A DNA stretch of 64,000 nt from positions 248,001 to 312,000 of the forward strand of contig CAOLHI010000020.1 in NCBI GenBank assembly GCA_948474755.1, given 5' to 3'. Under the pieces are notes generated by a model, which was given only the letters and a program-made list of their open reading frames with translations, had not been told where the DNA came from and searched no databases. The position numbers and the translations under genes were made by a program. The DNA is from Ctenosaura bakeri (Eukaryota; Chordata; Lepidosauria; Squamata; Iguanidae). This document shows positions 1-12,200 of this stretch, piece after piece; positions within the stretch are counted from its first letter, which is position 1; each line of letters begins with the position of its first letter.

Positions 1-2384
1 TTATAGCTATATTAGAAATACTTCTATTAAATATTAGACAAGATCAAAATATCAGGGGTGTGAAGATAAAAGACCAAAACTACAAGTTATTGGCATTTGC
101 TGATGACTTACTATTCTTCTCAGAAAAGCCAATGGATGACATTAAGACAATTACAGTTAAAATTAAGGAATTTGGAGATTTGGCTGGCTTCAGGATTAAT
201 AAGGAAAAAACAAAGCTTTTGCTTAAAAATATGACTAAGGATAAAAAATGTCTCCTTTCTAGAAATATGGATTTTCAAAGTGTTCAGCAAATAAAATACT
301 TGGGCATAACCACAGCGCATCAAAATAATTTGCTTTTCAAGCTAAATTATGAAAAGGTTTGGAAACGAATTCAATCTGACATGATAAAATGGTCTAGACT
401 ACAACTCTCTCTTCTAGGTAGAATTGCTGTAGTAAAAATGAATATCCTCCCGAGGATGAATTATCTGTTTCAGAACTTGCCGATTATAAAAAACGAGAAA
501 TGCTTCTTAGCATGGAAGAGAGATATTTCAAAATTTATATGGGCTGGAAACAGAGCTAGAATCAAATGGAACAATTTGATAGAAAACAAACTAAAAGGGG
601 GTTGTAACCTACCTGATCTGAGAACATACTACCAAGCAAATGCCCTTACCTGGGTCATAGATTGGATTACGTTAAGGAACAACCGAGTATTGCTGCTAGA
701 GGGTGCGGGCAACCATTTTGGTTGGCACGCATACCTCTGGTATGACAAGGATTCTAACTTTAGAAATCATTATATACGTCAAGCCCTGCTCAAGGTATGG
801 AATCAGTTTAAGAGAACGAACTATAGAGAAATACCATCATGGGTCTCCCCCAGGAGGCTTTCCATGCACCGTTTAAAAACAAGGAAGATAAATGGTTAAC
901 ATATAATGATTTGATCAGGATAGAAGGGGGAGAAAAAATATTCAAAACAAGGTCGCAATTAAACGGTTCAGGTTTAAATTGCCAATGGTTTCTTTATCAT
1001 CAATTGAGAGAAAGATTCAGGATTGATATGAAGCTTCAAGGAATAACTATTAAGACAGCTTACACACCATTTGAAAAGTTTTGCTTTGAAAAACCACAAC
1101 ATGCAACATCTAAATTTTACAAACTATTACTAGAACAGCTCTTGGAGCCAGAAGTGGTCAAGGAGGTAATGATCAAGTGGGCCAGAAACTTAGGTAGAGA
1201 AATAAAGTTAGAAAATTGGGAAAATAGTTGGCAAATTACAATGAAATTCACATGTGCACAAAGTTTAAAAGAAAACTATATCAAAATGTTCAATCGGTGG
1301 TACATGGACCCGGATAAACTGTCAAAAATCTATAAATCTCATTCTAATATCTGTTGGAAATGCAAACATTCAATAGGTACTTTTTTCCATTTGTGGTGGC
1401 AGTGTCCACTTACCAAGCAATATTGGAAAGAAATACATTTGGAAATCTCTAAAATACTTATGGTACAAACTCCACTAACTCCGGAATTCTTCCTATTGAA
1501 TATGCAACACCAATTGAATGACTATACTAGGAAAAAGTATGGGAGGATACTCCTATATCTAATTACGGCGGCAAGAGTAGTGTTTGCCAAGAGGTGGAAA
1601 AACGTTAATATACCAAAATTTGATGAGTGGTACAGGAAAATATTAGAATATGCTACACTAGATTGCTTAACTTTACAGCTAAAGCGAAAAGTAGAATATA
1701 ACACAAGCACTCAGGAAGAAAATTGGAATAAGATATTTATATATCTCAAATCTGTTTGATTTAGCAAATATTTTTTCTCAAGTTTAAGAATGAAAACCCT
1801 GTTATACATAAGGAGGTTTAGAGCTCAGTCACTGTTTATCAGAATTTTTCGGCAAAATTGTCCACGTCCTCTCTTTTTACTTTATCATATAAACGAAGAG
1901 ATAACATGAAGAGGAAATTGTAGGGAAAGAAAAAATCAAGATAAGAAGGAAACTAGATTTTTTATCTAGTAAGATGTTATGAATGCAGGTATAAATGTAA
2001 AATATAGGAAAGACATAGAAGAGAGAAAAGATCTTACGTTTAGCTAGATATATCAAAATCAGTTAAAGGAAGCTGGAAAATGCACCAAAATAATGTTTCT
2101 TTTTTCTCCCTTTTTTTGGCTACAACTCTATTCAATTATATCTGGTGTCAGAAAGGTATAGACTTTATAAATGATAAGTGTTATGTGTATTTTAGATATT
2201 AAAACATTATATCAGTTGCAATAGTGAACGCAAGATATAGTATAATATGTCTTGAGTTGATTGTGGTGTTGTCTGTCTGTTTTTTGTTTGTTTTTGTTTG
2301 TTTTTGTTTTTTGTTGTTGTCTTAAATGTATATGAATGCCAATAAAGATCAATTTAGAAAAAAAAAGAAAGAAAGAAAGAAAAG
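1..2384 (+). mobile_element. L1 (LINE-1) retrotransposon, 3' portion, cut by window edge
   Basis: This is the 3' part of an L1 non-LTR retrotransposon; its 5' part lies outside the window. ORF2 coding sequence runs to 1759 and is followed by about 600 bp of 3' untranslated sequence ending in a T/G-rich patch (2276-2325), an AATAAA signal near 2340 and an A-rich tail with AAAG units (2352-2384). Over about 1.75 kb of coding sequence the only visible defect is one frameshift, so the copy is young. The upstream target-site duplication is off-window. Confidence 0.9.
3..1759 (+). pseudogene. L1 ORF2 C-terminal half (reverse transcriptase to Cys-rich end), one frameshift
   Basis: ORF2p makes the endonuclease/reverse transcriptase for L1 target-primed reverse transcription. 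Frame 3-899 is open from the window edge and includes the RT catalytic FADD motif (LLAFADDLLFF, about 87-119), followed by the thumb-like section (LSLLGRIAVVKMNILPRMN). The frame shifts at the C-run near 850, where WVSP should continue as QEAFHAPFK. The second frame is open from 839 to 1759. It ends with the Cys-rich motif CWKC...FFHLWWQC (about 1352-1404), typical of the L1 ORF2 C-terminus. The shift is explained by loss of one C in a homopolymer; a sequencing error is an alternative. Confidence 0.9.
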
Positions 2385-3369
2385 CATGAGGTTTATTTTA
2401 ACGCATATTCTTATGACTTTAGGGCAACTTAGAATACCTGCAAATTTCCTGTCCTTTGATTTATCCCATTCTAACCAGGTACATCTTCCTTTTCCTCTAG
2501 GGAGAAATTCTGTGGCATCATCTACCTGATCTGTAATAGAACCACTGTGATGCCTTTGTGAGGATATTTATGACTTCATTTTTACTTTGTTAAGGGATGA
2601 GTGTATAGCTGCTTAACTAGTGAAATAGGCATGAAACTTTTTTTAAAAAAAAGATTATGATAGTTTAACCACTCTGACAGCAAATATCTCCAATATTTTT
2701 TGAAGGATATCTGTTTCAAATTGCCAATTTTGAAGCACACACCTCCTTCAGAACAAAGCACTTCAAGATAACAACTGCAAAAAGTCTTCAGAATGTCTTT
2801 AATTTCATGTAAATTCCCTCTCTTTCCTTTCCTCAACTCACACAAGAATAAAATCTTTAAACCAAAAGCAACACAAGGAATAGTTGTCTATGAAAAGTCC
2901 AAATGTATGTACAAACACACACACACATGTTCACACAAACAGAACTGCACTGCCAAGTCTAGAACAGATCAAATCTAGAATTTTCATGAACTCCACAGAA
3001 GAAAACCAGATTTTCTATGCTACCTAGGCTGTGACCAGCATTAGCCTAGAATATGCTTTCTCCATCACAAAATTAGTTTGAAGATCTTGTACCAGACAAG
3101 ATCCTTCCATTGACCTTTAGAGTAAATGCTTCTCTTTTCCAGTACCTAGCAATTATTTATCTGGGCAGCCACTGTGATATGATATCATCTTTTTGCATGC
3201 TTTTGTTTAAATAAATATAATACAGTTACCTTTAGGAAATTAAAAATTCCGTATCAATTGTATTTGAAATTTCTTGTCAGTAATATGATGCCTTTAGGTT
3301 AAGCTAACATAGTGGCATGTTCTTCTTCATATTCTCTGTGAAAAAAGGGTTTCTTTTGTGCACTTGCAC
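2385..3369. other. Intergenic/intronic stretch, no gene seen
   Basis: AT-rich sequence with a short CA run near 2916-2926. I see no convincing coding frame, TIR or SINE structure here. It separates the L1 from the DIRS-like remnant. Confidence 0.5.
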
Positions 3370-3599
3370 AGGAACCATCAGGACCTTCCAGAGCTGGAGG
3401 CAGATTCTTTTTGACAGAAACTAGGTAGGGGGCACATAGGGATCCTACAAACTCTCTCCCTCCAGATCATAAGATCAACAGTTCTCCAGATGGGTGTACC
3501 TACCTCCTTGCTACCAATCCTGTCCTCACTAGTTGTATTACAACAGACATGAATGGGGAAGGCGTCACAACAAGCCTTATCTCCAAACCCCAACCTCTA

Positions 3600-4095
3600 G
3601 TCATGCAACAGTGATGGCCATATGCCACATAGATTTTATAGCTATAGCTAAAGCTTCCCTCCCACCTCTCTGAAGCAGGAATATGTCAAGACTCAAGTCT
3701 CCAATACAACCCTCATCAATGGAATTGCCTTTGCAAATCCAAGCACAACCATCCAATTTGAACAGAGCACCAACCACTTCTTTTGCACCCTTACTGCATC
3801 CACAACTTCCATCACACCAGCAGGAACTCAACTAGACAACATTCTTACTGTGGCCTGGACTCTAACAGAATGTATCAACTCCAACTGTGAAGGTGAAAGT
3901 CCTGACTATGCCTCATACTCCCATTGCACTTTGCAAGAGGAATCATCCACCTTCCTCAACATACTCAGAGAAGGCACAGTCCATTATAGCCAATAGAAGA
4001 CATCCAATCCTACTCAGACCAATTGATCAGAATGATAAAGTCCTTAGATCTGGAACTAAACATACCTCCTGGACCAATCACTGACCCAGTATTCT
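3600..4095 (+). pseudogene. Degenerate gag-like region of the DIRS-like element
   Basis: With stops ignored, translation across shifting frames gives a segment ending in LDLELNIPPGPITDPVF (about 4044-4094). It resembles the end of DIRS-type gag polyproteins, where an acidic S-x-L-x-x-x-IP...DP-L/V-F motif occurs. Position upstream of the RT supports this. There is no continuous frame longer than about 65 codons. Confidence 0.45.
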
Positions 4096-4479
4096 AGAGG
4101 GTACAGTGTGCATGACTATTCCAGTTTCCTTGCTGATTCCTCCATCACTTCTGGAGGAAACATGGGAATCCTGAAAGAACCCATACTCAATGGTTCCCAT
4201 ATCTTGGAGACTAGACAAGTCTCTGCTGCATACATGAAGATACCTTTATCTTCCTATTGAAACACTCCAAATCAAACTCTGTAATAGTGGGAGCTGCTCA
4301 AAACCAAAACAAAAGCAATCTCCACCCCTTTCCAGGAAACAAAGAAGGGAGGTAGATGGATGCAATAACATGAACTCTTCTCTTGGTAGAAGAGATACTC
4401 TCTATTCTCCATGATAGAACCAGTCGCCACCTCATGTGCCCCTAGGCTATCCATTTCTTGACCATTCTGAAGAGGGATC

Positions 4480-4870
4480 TGAAGAGGAGTCCATCATAGA
4501 CCTGTGGATGCAAGTTCAAGTTGACAACTCTTTCTGCCATTCTCATTCTACTCCTCAAGTGAGACAGGTTTGATACTGTGGATCTCAATGATACTTATTT
4601 CCATATGAGTGTCCTCCTATTACACTGTCAATTCCTCAGATTCACCTTGGGATCTTTCTAGTTCAGAATGGTGACAGAACTGAGTCTTCACCAAATGCAC
4701 AGCAGCTGTTGCAGCTTATTTCAGGACCCTTGGTATCATGGACTGTCTCTTCATCAATGATTGGCTCATTATTCTTTTAAGGCTGAAGCTTTACAAAGAC
4801 ATTTGTTGAATTCTGAATTGGGATTCATACTAAATCTCAAAAGTTAGTCATATTTATTTAAACTATTTAT
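4480..4870 (+). pseudogene. Degenerate reverse transcriptase of the DIRS-like element
   Basis: The segment around 4570-4660 reads FDTVDLNDTYFHM...CQFLRFTLGSF. This corresponds to the DIRS/Ngaro RT block with a T-[IV]-DL-x-DAYFHI motif followed by FLRF-x. About 100 bp later (4726-4770) a frame reads GIMDCLFINDWLI, equivalent to the catalytic YLDDWL box but with the aspartates partly lost. At least one stop and two frame changes lie within the domain. Confidence 0.65.
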
Positions 4871-5499
4871 TTAAACTATTTATAGGAGTTCATCGAGATT
4901 TGTACCGCAGCTAGTTTTACCCACCAAGAGAGTGGGCACAGACACTCACCTCCATGGAGCATGAACTTCCACTCATTCTCTCTGCATCAAGCAACCTATT
5001 TAGATTCAGTTAGGTCTCGTGGATTTGGTGATATCTGTCACACCCTTTATAAAACACCATATGTCCTTCTTTGAAATTTATTTGTCGAGACCTTCTATCC
5101 ACAAGAGATTACAAATGCCAGAAATGATCTCTCAGACTGTGGACCTTGGTGAGTCATCTAACCATAGCAGCATCCTTCAGGCCTCAGCAACCTTTGGTGG
5201 CACTTGCACAGAATAGGGTGCTCACATCAACAAAGTTCAAATAAGTGGCCAGTGGCTCTAAAATAAGTGATGTTTGTATATCAATGCCTTGGAGCTCCTG
5301 GAATTCACAAAAGGTCAAACATTTTCTCCATATTAGAATAGTGCAGACTATCTCAAACAGCACCATGATAGTATGGTAAGTGAACAAACAAGGAGGAACC
5401 AAAGCCATCATCCTCCTCAGACTCAAACTCCAAATATGTAACTCATGCATTGCAAGACACATAACCCCTATGGTGATTGATATAGCAAGGTCAGCAATA

Positions 5500-6211
5500 A
5501 ACTAGCACTCTCAGCAGGCAGCAATTTCACATGAATGACATCTGCATCCACAGACAGTCAGGAATTTATTCTGACAATGGAGCAAACCCACCAACAATTT
5601 CTTCACCGCAAGCAGCAACTCCTGAAACATCATATTCTGGAAAAGGGACCTCAGGATAGAAATGGTGCTAGAGGATGAATGCCTATACAAATATGAAAGC
5701 CTTCTCTTCTATGCATTTCCTCCCATACCCCTCATTGCAAAGGTCATTGTGAAGTTCCACAAGGACAAAGCTCAATATATCATCACCTCATGGTCACCTC
5801 AACCCTTGACTGTGGTTTCCCCTCCGCTTCAACTCTTCAAAAGTGCCCACTGCTACCTCAAGTCTCAACTAGTTTTGTTAACATAGAACAACAGCAGAGC
5901 CCATCACTCAGACTTCAGAACCTAAACTCATTGCCTGAAGGCTCCTTACCTCCCACAGAGGAGGAGGCAACCTTGTACTGTAATTAGAAATGGTGTTCCA
6001 TTTGATATTCATACTGATTCAAATGGAAGAGACTCACAAGCCTCCTCCCAGACAGGAATGTCCCAATACAATAGACAGGCTTTCAAGACACCCTCCTCTT
6101 TCTTTTATATCTGGGACATTTGGACCTATTCATCTCCTCCTCCAAAACCTACTTGGCTGCCAACTTGATGCACACAAGCCCACCCCAACAGGCTCTTGGT
6201 TTACACACCCT
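5500..6211 (+). pseudogene. Degenerate RNase H-to-recombinase linker of the DIRS-like element
   Basis: Around 5528-5570 the translation HEWHLHPQTV fits the DIRS region with HEW-x-LHP-x-V. The open piece 5662-5886 contains LLFYAFPPIPLIAKVIVKF and TSWSPQPL, closely matching the LLYAFPPIPLI...W-x-QPWF segment of DIRS/gypsy-like RNase H tails. Near 6080-6180 a frame resembles the core-binding part of the recombinase. This is the best-preserved part of the element. Confidence 0.65.
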
Positions 6212-6520
6212 TAGAGCTGCCAGATTTCCAAAACGGCAATAAGGAATAGTCAACATTCATGACATTCAGGGTTGACAATCAGGAAGTAGCTATTAACAAG
6301 TTTGTGATCTACCTAAATTCCAAATGAAAGTATTGACTTCAGTTAACTTAGCTATATATTTCTCTGTAAAATTAATTGTCCACATTCATAAACTTCATGA
6401 TGCACACATTTATGTCTTTATTACATGATGTACGCATTTATGTCTTTTTTCAGTCTATATCAATGGAAAAGTTTTCAAATTAGGGACATCCCTTATAATC
6501 AGGGACACCTGGCAACTCTA
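6212..6520. mobile_element. Small TIR DNA transposon nested in the DIRS-like element
   Basis: The ends are inverted: TAGAGCTGCCAGATTTCC on the left and the reverse complement of TAGAGTTGCCAGGTGTCC on the right. DIRS-like coding similarity resumes after 6520. The interior is AT-rich and non-coding and holds a short direct duplication around 'cgcatttatgtctt' (6404-6450). No clear target-site duplication was found, so the superfamily is left open. Confidence 0.5.
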
Positions 6521-6960
6521 CAGTAAAGTCCTCCATTAAAGGGTCTGCCAATCTCTGCTCACCTTCTGCCATTTCATTTCCCTGCTAGAACCTCCTGCTG
6601 GTGCTCTCTCTATGCTGAATGCCCTTTGAACTCTTAGCTGCATCTGACTTCGGACTGTTAACCCACAAGACCACATTCTTGGTGGCAGTTGCATCAGCTG
6701 GTCCATTTCACCATAACCCCCATATGTAGTCTTCTACAAAGACAAGGTGGTCCTGTGATTAGATGTCACATTCCTGCCCTACCGTCACCTTTCTCAGAAC
6801 ACTGCCCTACCTTCACCTTTCTCAGAACACTGTTCTCTCTAGCTTCTTCTCCAGTTACTCATCTAATGAGGAAAGGTTACATTCCCAAAGTCTTAAGAGT
6901 CTTCCCCAGTCCTGCTTTCCTGATTTTGTCCCAAATGAGTTCTTTTGAGATCTTTAATCC
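6521..6960 (+). pseudogene. Degenerate tyrosine recombinase region of the DIRS-like element
   Basis: Translation gives a segment rich in LL...FLVAVASA (about 6676-6700), like the helical K-x-x-FLVAI-S-A-R segment that precedes the catalytic R in DIRS recombinases, but the R position is lost. Downstream, 6860-6935 contains LHSQSLKSLPQSCFPDFVPN-like sequence similar to the VLPSFC-P stretch of the family. The catalytic RHxY set cannot be traced completely. Confidence 0.5.
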
Positions 6961-7554
6961 AGTTCTCATCTTTTTCTTTAATTAACATAATTCATAAATT
7001 GAGTTAGTGAGTAGATCACAGCCAGCATGAGTGAGTGAGGAGGAAGAGTGAAGAAGATTAAAAGAGCTCAGATTACGTAGGAGATAATCACTCCTTCAAT
7101 AAAATTATATGAGGAACTAATTTAAATTTATGTTTTAAATATCATTTTCATTTTTTTTACAATGACCTTTTAAAAAGAAGACCAGTATTAAAAAAAAATG
7201 CTATAAATTATTATTTAGTTTGCAGACTATAAGTTAGCAGCATATTTCTCACATTTATTTGCAGAAAACTCTGATCAAGAAAATGGAAGTAAATTGCCCC
7301 TCTAGCTGCTTAGTTCCACACTGAAAATTAAAGGATTCACTTCTGATTATATGAGGGGATGAATCAGCTATCTTCCACCTTAATCAGTGCACATATAAAA
7401 TTGTGGAAAACAGAGATTAGAAGCCTCCTTACCTTTAGCAATACTACATACTTCCAGAGAGACTGCCTACTGAACCCTACTTGCCAAATTACTTACCACA
7501 ATAGATTAGACCAACAGACAGATAGCTACATACATACAGAGAGAAACTGACATA
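6961..7554. other. Intronic stretch, no gene seen
   Basis: AT-rich sequence with poly-T and poly-A runs (7152-7197). No coding frame or repeat family is recognised between the DIRS-like remnant and the pogo-like element. Confidence 0.5.
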
Positions 7555-7556
7555 TA

Positions 7557-7941
7557 CAGTCAGCCCTCCATATTTGCAGGTTTCACTTCTGTGGATTTGA
7601 TTATTCATGGATTATTTGCTGTCACCAATGCTGGCTCCCTATGCCATTTTTAATAAGGACTGCAAGCCTCATGAGACTGAGAAACTGTGAACGAGGCTTA
7701 TAAGTCCTTCTTAAAAATGGTGTGGGGCAGCAGTGGAGGTGGCAGTAAACCCCACCAGCCAGCCACTTCTGCCTTGTGAAGGAGCCCTGATGCCTCAAAG
7801 GAATCCATAGTGGGTTTAATATGGTGATCACACTTTTTTCTGTGTTACATATGGTTTGGGAAGTCCTAGAGTTATTCACAGTTTTTCCACTTTCACAAGG
7901 GTTCGGTGACGCTAACCCTAGCAAATGTGGAGGGATGATTG
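7557..7941 (+). mobile_element. Non-autonomous pogo/Tigger-like DNA transposon (short type)
   Basis: The left end CAGTCAGCCCTCCATATTTG is inverted at the right end, and both ends are flanked by TA (7555-7556, 7942-7943), the target duplication of Tc1/mariner-pogo elements. The internal sequence 'gattattcatggattatttg' and a downstream block are shared with copies at 42239-42801 and 58105-58491. It has no transposase frame and is therefore mobilised in trans if at all. Confidence 0.8.
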
Positions 7942-8218
7942 TATACACATACACCTATCTATAGCAGATGGAATATATGGTCGGGATTGTGAATTTCCAA
8001 ATGAGGACATGCTCTAATGGTGGGGGATAAAACCGAAGGGATTTTGAAGTTACTGAGAATTAGTGCATCACAAGTCAGACAGACTTTACAGATTTGGCTC
8101 AGTGACACAAGGACAAAATGTACCAATTTCTATGCATGCTTTCAAAACTTTGGAAAGACTTCAAATTCAATGTGAATGGTTGCTTTTTCTTTGCATTTGT
8201 GCCCTCCATCAGCTAATA

Positions 8219-9282
8219 CAGTCCGCCTTCCACATACACAGGTTTGACCTTCACAATTTTGATTATTTGAAAGGCTCTCATGTGTTTCCCCCTATTCTCC
8301 CCATCCCATTCCTCTGCATTTTGCCCAGATGGGCATGCCTTCCTTCCACACACATGGGCAAAAGGCGAGTGAATGAGAGGGAGCAGCCCCTACACATAGA
8401 GTGTGTATGTGTGCCTTCTCCAGACAGGTGGCTGCCCTCTTCCATTCACTTGCCTTTTGCCTGGCTGCATGGAAGGAAGGCTGCATGCTCAGGTGAAACA
8501 CAAGTAAATGAGGGAGAGGCACATACGTGCCTTCTCCAGGTGTATGGATGCCCTCTCCCATTTGCTTGCATTTTGCCCACGTGCCTAGAAGGAAGGCAGC
8601 ACACCCAGACAAAGTGCAAGTGAATAGAGGGAAGGCATGCATGTGCCCTCTCCAGGCATGCAGCTGCCCCTTTCCAATCATCTGGGAGGCAGCCACAAAA
8701 CAGAGGAATGGGGGGAAGGCACATGTGTGCCTTCACTGAGTGTGGGGCTGCCCCCTCCCATTCTCTTGCCTTTTGCTTGAATCCCTGGAAGGAAGGTAGC
8801 ACGTACAGGCAAAACACAAGTGAATGGGGAGGAAGGTATGTGTGTGCCTTCTCTAGGTGCGTTGCAGCCTGCTCCTAATCACTTGGCTTTTGCATGGGTA
8901 ACTGGAAGTAAGTCAGCACCCCCAGGCAAAAGGAAAGTGAATGGAGGGAAGGCATGTGCATGCCTTCTCTGAGCATAGGGCTGCCTTCTTCCATTTGCTT
9001 GCCTTTCACCCCAGGCAAAATGTAAGCAAATGTGAGGAAGGCACATATGTATCTTCTCTGGATGTGTGGCTGCCCCTTCCTATTTGGTTGGCTTTAGCCT
9101 GGATGCCTGCAAAGAAGGCATCTGGAAGGAACGCAGCACACCTGGGCAAAAGGCAAGCAAATGTAGGAGGAAGCCCTGGAAGGGAATAAGAGGGGGAGCA
9201 CTCATGGGGGGGGTATTCACAGTTTTTTGACTTTCATGAAAGTTTTGCACCCCAAATGCTCGTGAAAGCCAAGAGTCCACTC
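8219..9282 (+). mobile_element. Non-autonomous pogo/Tigger-like transposon with minisatellite core (long type)
   Basis: It starts CAGTCCGCCTTCCACATACA after TA (8217-8218). It ends with an inverted end read on the other strand as GAGTGGACTCTTGGCTTTCA, followed by TA (9283-9284). The subterminal text on the right (pyrimidine-rich 'cacagttttttgactttcat') matches the short-type family. The middle is a tandem array instead of the short-type interior. Open frames of 80-190 codons here are by-products of the array, not genes. Confidence 0.75.
8405..9095 (+). repeat. About 115-bp minisatellite inside the pogo-like element
   Basis: Seven diverged units each begin near 'tgtgccttctccag' (about 8411, 8528, 8643, 8728, 8845, 8957, 9050) and contain 'cttgccttttgcc' and 'ggaaggcagcacacc'. 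Spacing is mostly 112-117 bp, with two shorter units of about 85-93 bp. A similar but more palindromic array occupies the sister element at 41422-42113. Confidence 0.75.
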
Positions 9283-12200
9283 TATGCATGTCTTTTGGGG
9301 GATGTCTGTGGATGTCTTCTCCTATATATGTAGAGGGGTTTTTTATGCAAAACAAACAAAACAAAACAATCTGGAAAAAGAATTAATTTGGACAGAAAAG
9401 GAAAGGAAAATAAATCCCTATGAATTCTTTATTTCCAGTTTTAATCTGCCCTAGAATATAAAATGTACTGTTTTACTGGCTCACTTTCTTGTTTCTATTT
9501 TCCTAAGTACATTAAAAACAAACAGACTTTGCTAAACTTTGCATTGCAATCCTTAACATCTGCAGGGAAGTCAAGACTGAACAGTTCTCTTTTCACACCA
9601 GCTGACAAGGGAAACAAAAGAAAATACCCCTTGGGAATGGTCTGCTAACGTCAATAAGGGTAAGGGGATCATTAGCAGTAGAAATGATAGGTTACCACAT
9701 GGGAGAGAGCAATAATCCAACATGGAAAAGATTTACGTCAAGGGAACTATTTCATTCTCTCCAAAGGAACCCTACTGTAACTGCAACATACGTACATTTG
9801 TACTAGAGACGTATTTTATTTATTGTACTCCAGGGGCCTCAAAATACTGCACTGAGAAAACATTTAAATGTCCTCAGGACAAATATGAGCACTAGAAAAA
9901 TGATAAGAAAAAACATTCTTTTCTTTTGTCTGGATATCAGAACTAATCAGCTTGGAAACATATTCTGCCTTTTAGAAGCTCTAACTACATGTTACAGCGG
10001 CAGCCTATTTGTACAAATCTGTGTTCTGCCTCATTCACACATAAAGCAGAAAGTGGTGGAATCTAATCTTTAGTGCAAAAAGATGCAATTCTCACCATCT
10101 GTAGAGAATGCTAAATCCTCCCTCTGCTCATAGTTTGTCTCCCTGAAATCTGTTGATGCAAGCCCCTTTTTCCTCAGCAAAGCTAAGACACAAGTATTCT
10201 TGACACAAAAGTATATGAAGACAGAATCTATGGGGAAATAAACAGCAGGTGCAGAAAGAGGTATAGGAAAAAGCCTCTAGCAAGCATGACGGAAACATAC
10301 TACACCAACAACACATAGTTTTAAAGGCTTTGTGGGAATGAGTCATTAGGCTATTATAGCAAATTAAGAGTTGCCAACAGGCATCCTAAGTAGATTGGCA
10401 TGTGCCGCTTAAACACCACTGTAAAAAGAGCCATCATAGAATACAACCAACATTTAAAGAGCCAAATGTCAAGTGGGCTTGCTACTGAAATAGCTTACTG
10501 CACAAACAAAAAACGAAAGTATAATACTCATACTCATTCTTGTGAAACTTCATTTTATCTGTGTAACCAAGAGTGGGAGACACATTAGAAATAGGGGAAA
10601 GAGGATATAACTCCGAAATGCTTTTCCCTTCAGCCGTTTCACAGTAGCCTTCCTAACTCTTTCCCAAGTAGTTTTGATACCCTCTTCAATTTAATGCTAC
10701 AGAAGAGCCACCTCTTCAAACAAAAACAAAAGCTTATATGAGTTACTTTGCTGTAATATATCAAGAGTGTTCAAAATATCTGACATTTAGGATGGTTCAT
10801 AGGAACCATCAAGATCTTTCTGTGGAAAGAGCAGCCCCAGAAAGTGTGCCTGTTTTGCTTCCACATTTTACTCTGTGTTGCACCTATTTTATCAATGTGA
10901 TTAGCTCAGAATTCTCAGGTACAGATCCTAACAAGGGATCGTCTAAGGCTTTTTCATCACAGGACTTAGTTCTATGACAACAGAACCACACAGAGCTCCA
11001 CACAGAGAAAGCAGCTCTGAGAAGACGGATCTGTTTCACTGAGCCAGATGAATAATCTGTGAAGGTTTAAGCAGACTTGTTTTTTTTTTTTGTTTTTTTT
11101 GTATTAAAGTTCAAAAGCAAATGTCATTGGCATTAACATTGACACCAACAATTTTGGAAAAAAGGTACAAGTAAAGAGCTCAGATTGGATTATAGCGGAT
11201 AAAACACTAAAATAAAATAGTTTTATTGCATTACGCTACTTACTTTTTTTCCCAAAAAGATAATCCAAATAAAAAATTCTTAGCATTTGATAACAGCTAT
11301 TCTTTTTTTTTCCTCCTTAAAAGATTTTTTGTGAAGCAAAAAAAAAAGGGGGGGGGAAGCAGTGCTAAAATATAGGAGGAACAGAACACTCCAAAAATTA
11401 CATGAAAGAATAATTTAAACCTTGTTGGTAAGTGTAAGATCAGGTACATCAACAGCCCTCTAAAGCCCCCTTTCATAGGGTCTGAAAATATGTATAAAGA
11501 AAGCACTGAAGGTTTTTCACCTGCTGGGCCTGCCCCCTCTCTAAATTCATTAGCTCTGTGTGCACAATCTATGAGCAGACATGAATAGGTTCTGTACACA
11601 GAAGCAGCCCCCACCCCAACTGCATGGAGAGGGAGTATACTTGGGACATTCAACTGTATCTCTGAATGCATCTAGATATGATGATGCAGCTAATGTGCTA
11701 AACTGATACCTGGAATTGGTAATGGACTGATACTTGGAAACAGCAACAGCCAAATAATTTCAGCTCCATCTAAAATTGCTAAAATACAACCAGTGCTGTA
11801 AGTTCATTTAGAGGCTCATTTTAAAGGAAATAAGCCTTAAGTGATCCCACTCGACTAAGAAGTTGAAAGAGGGATGTTAAGATCAATTCAGAAATCCAGA
11901 AAGAACAAAGCAGAGGTTGTTGGCCTCATGCTTCTGCCTCTGCCTCTTCATTTCTCTTTATGAATAGAAGTAGGAAGACACCTTATCCCAGAAATATTGA
12001 GAACAAAAATTTACACTATTATCTAATTGTCCTTTCTCCAGTGGGTCTGAGTGTGTCAGTTATAGAAAGGTTATAGAAAGCAGGACAAGATTACATTCTC
12101 TTGTGTCCTAGACATGCTCTTTGGGAAGATGAACTGACCAAAGGCTATGTCAGAGAAGGCAAATGTATCAGTGTCATAGTATCTAGTGAAGGACTGGGCA

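Larger units (their letters stand above)
3370..6960 (+). mobile_element. DIRS-like (tyrosine recombinase) retrotransposon remnant
   Basis: Fragments in all three forward frames match, in order, the layout of DIRS-type retroelements: a gag-like part, reverse transcriptase, RNase H/linker, then the tyrosine-recombinase region. Frequent stops and shifts show that it is old and dead. Boundaries are approximate because no terminal repeats were recognised; the first ~230 bp are assigned only by position. A separate TIR element interrupts it at 6212-6520. The identification rests on remembered DIRS protein motifs, so a profile search should confirm the subfamily. Confidence 0.65.

Noticed and set aside
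8063..9364. Several long overlapping open frames (up to 186 codons) on both strands
   Set aside because: They lie in the minisatellite core of the pogo-like element. Translations are repeats of the unit with no domain or codon signal.
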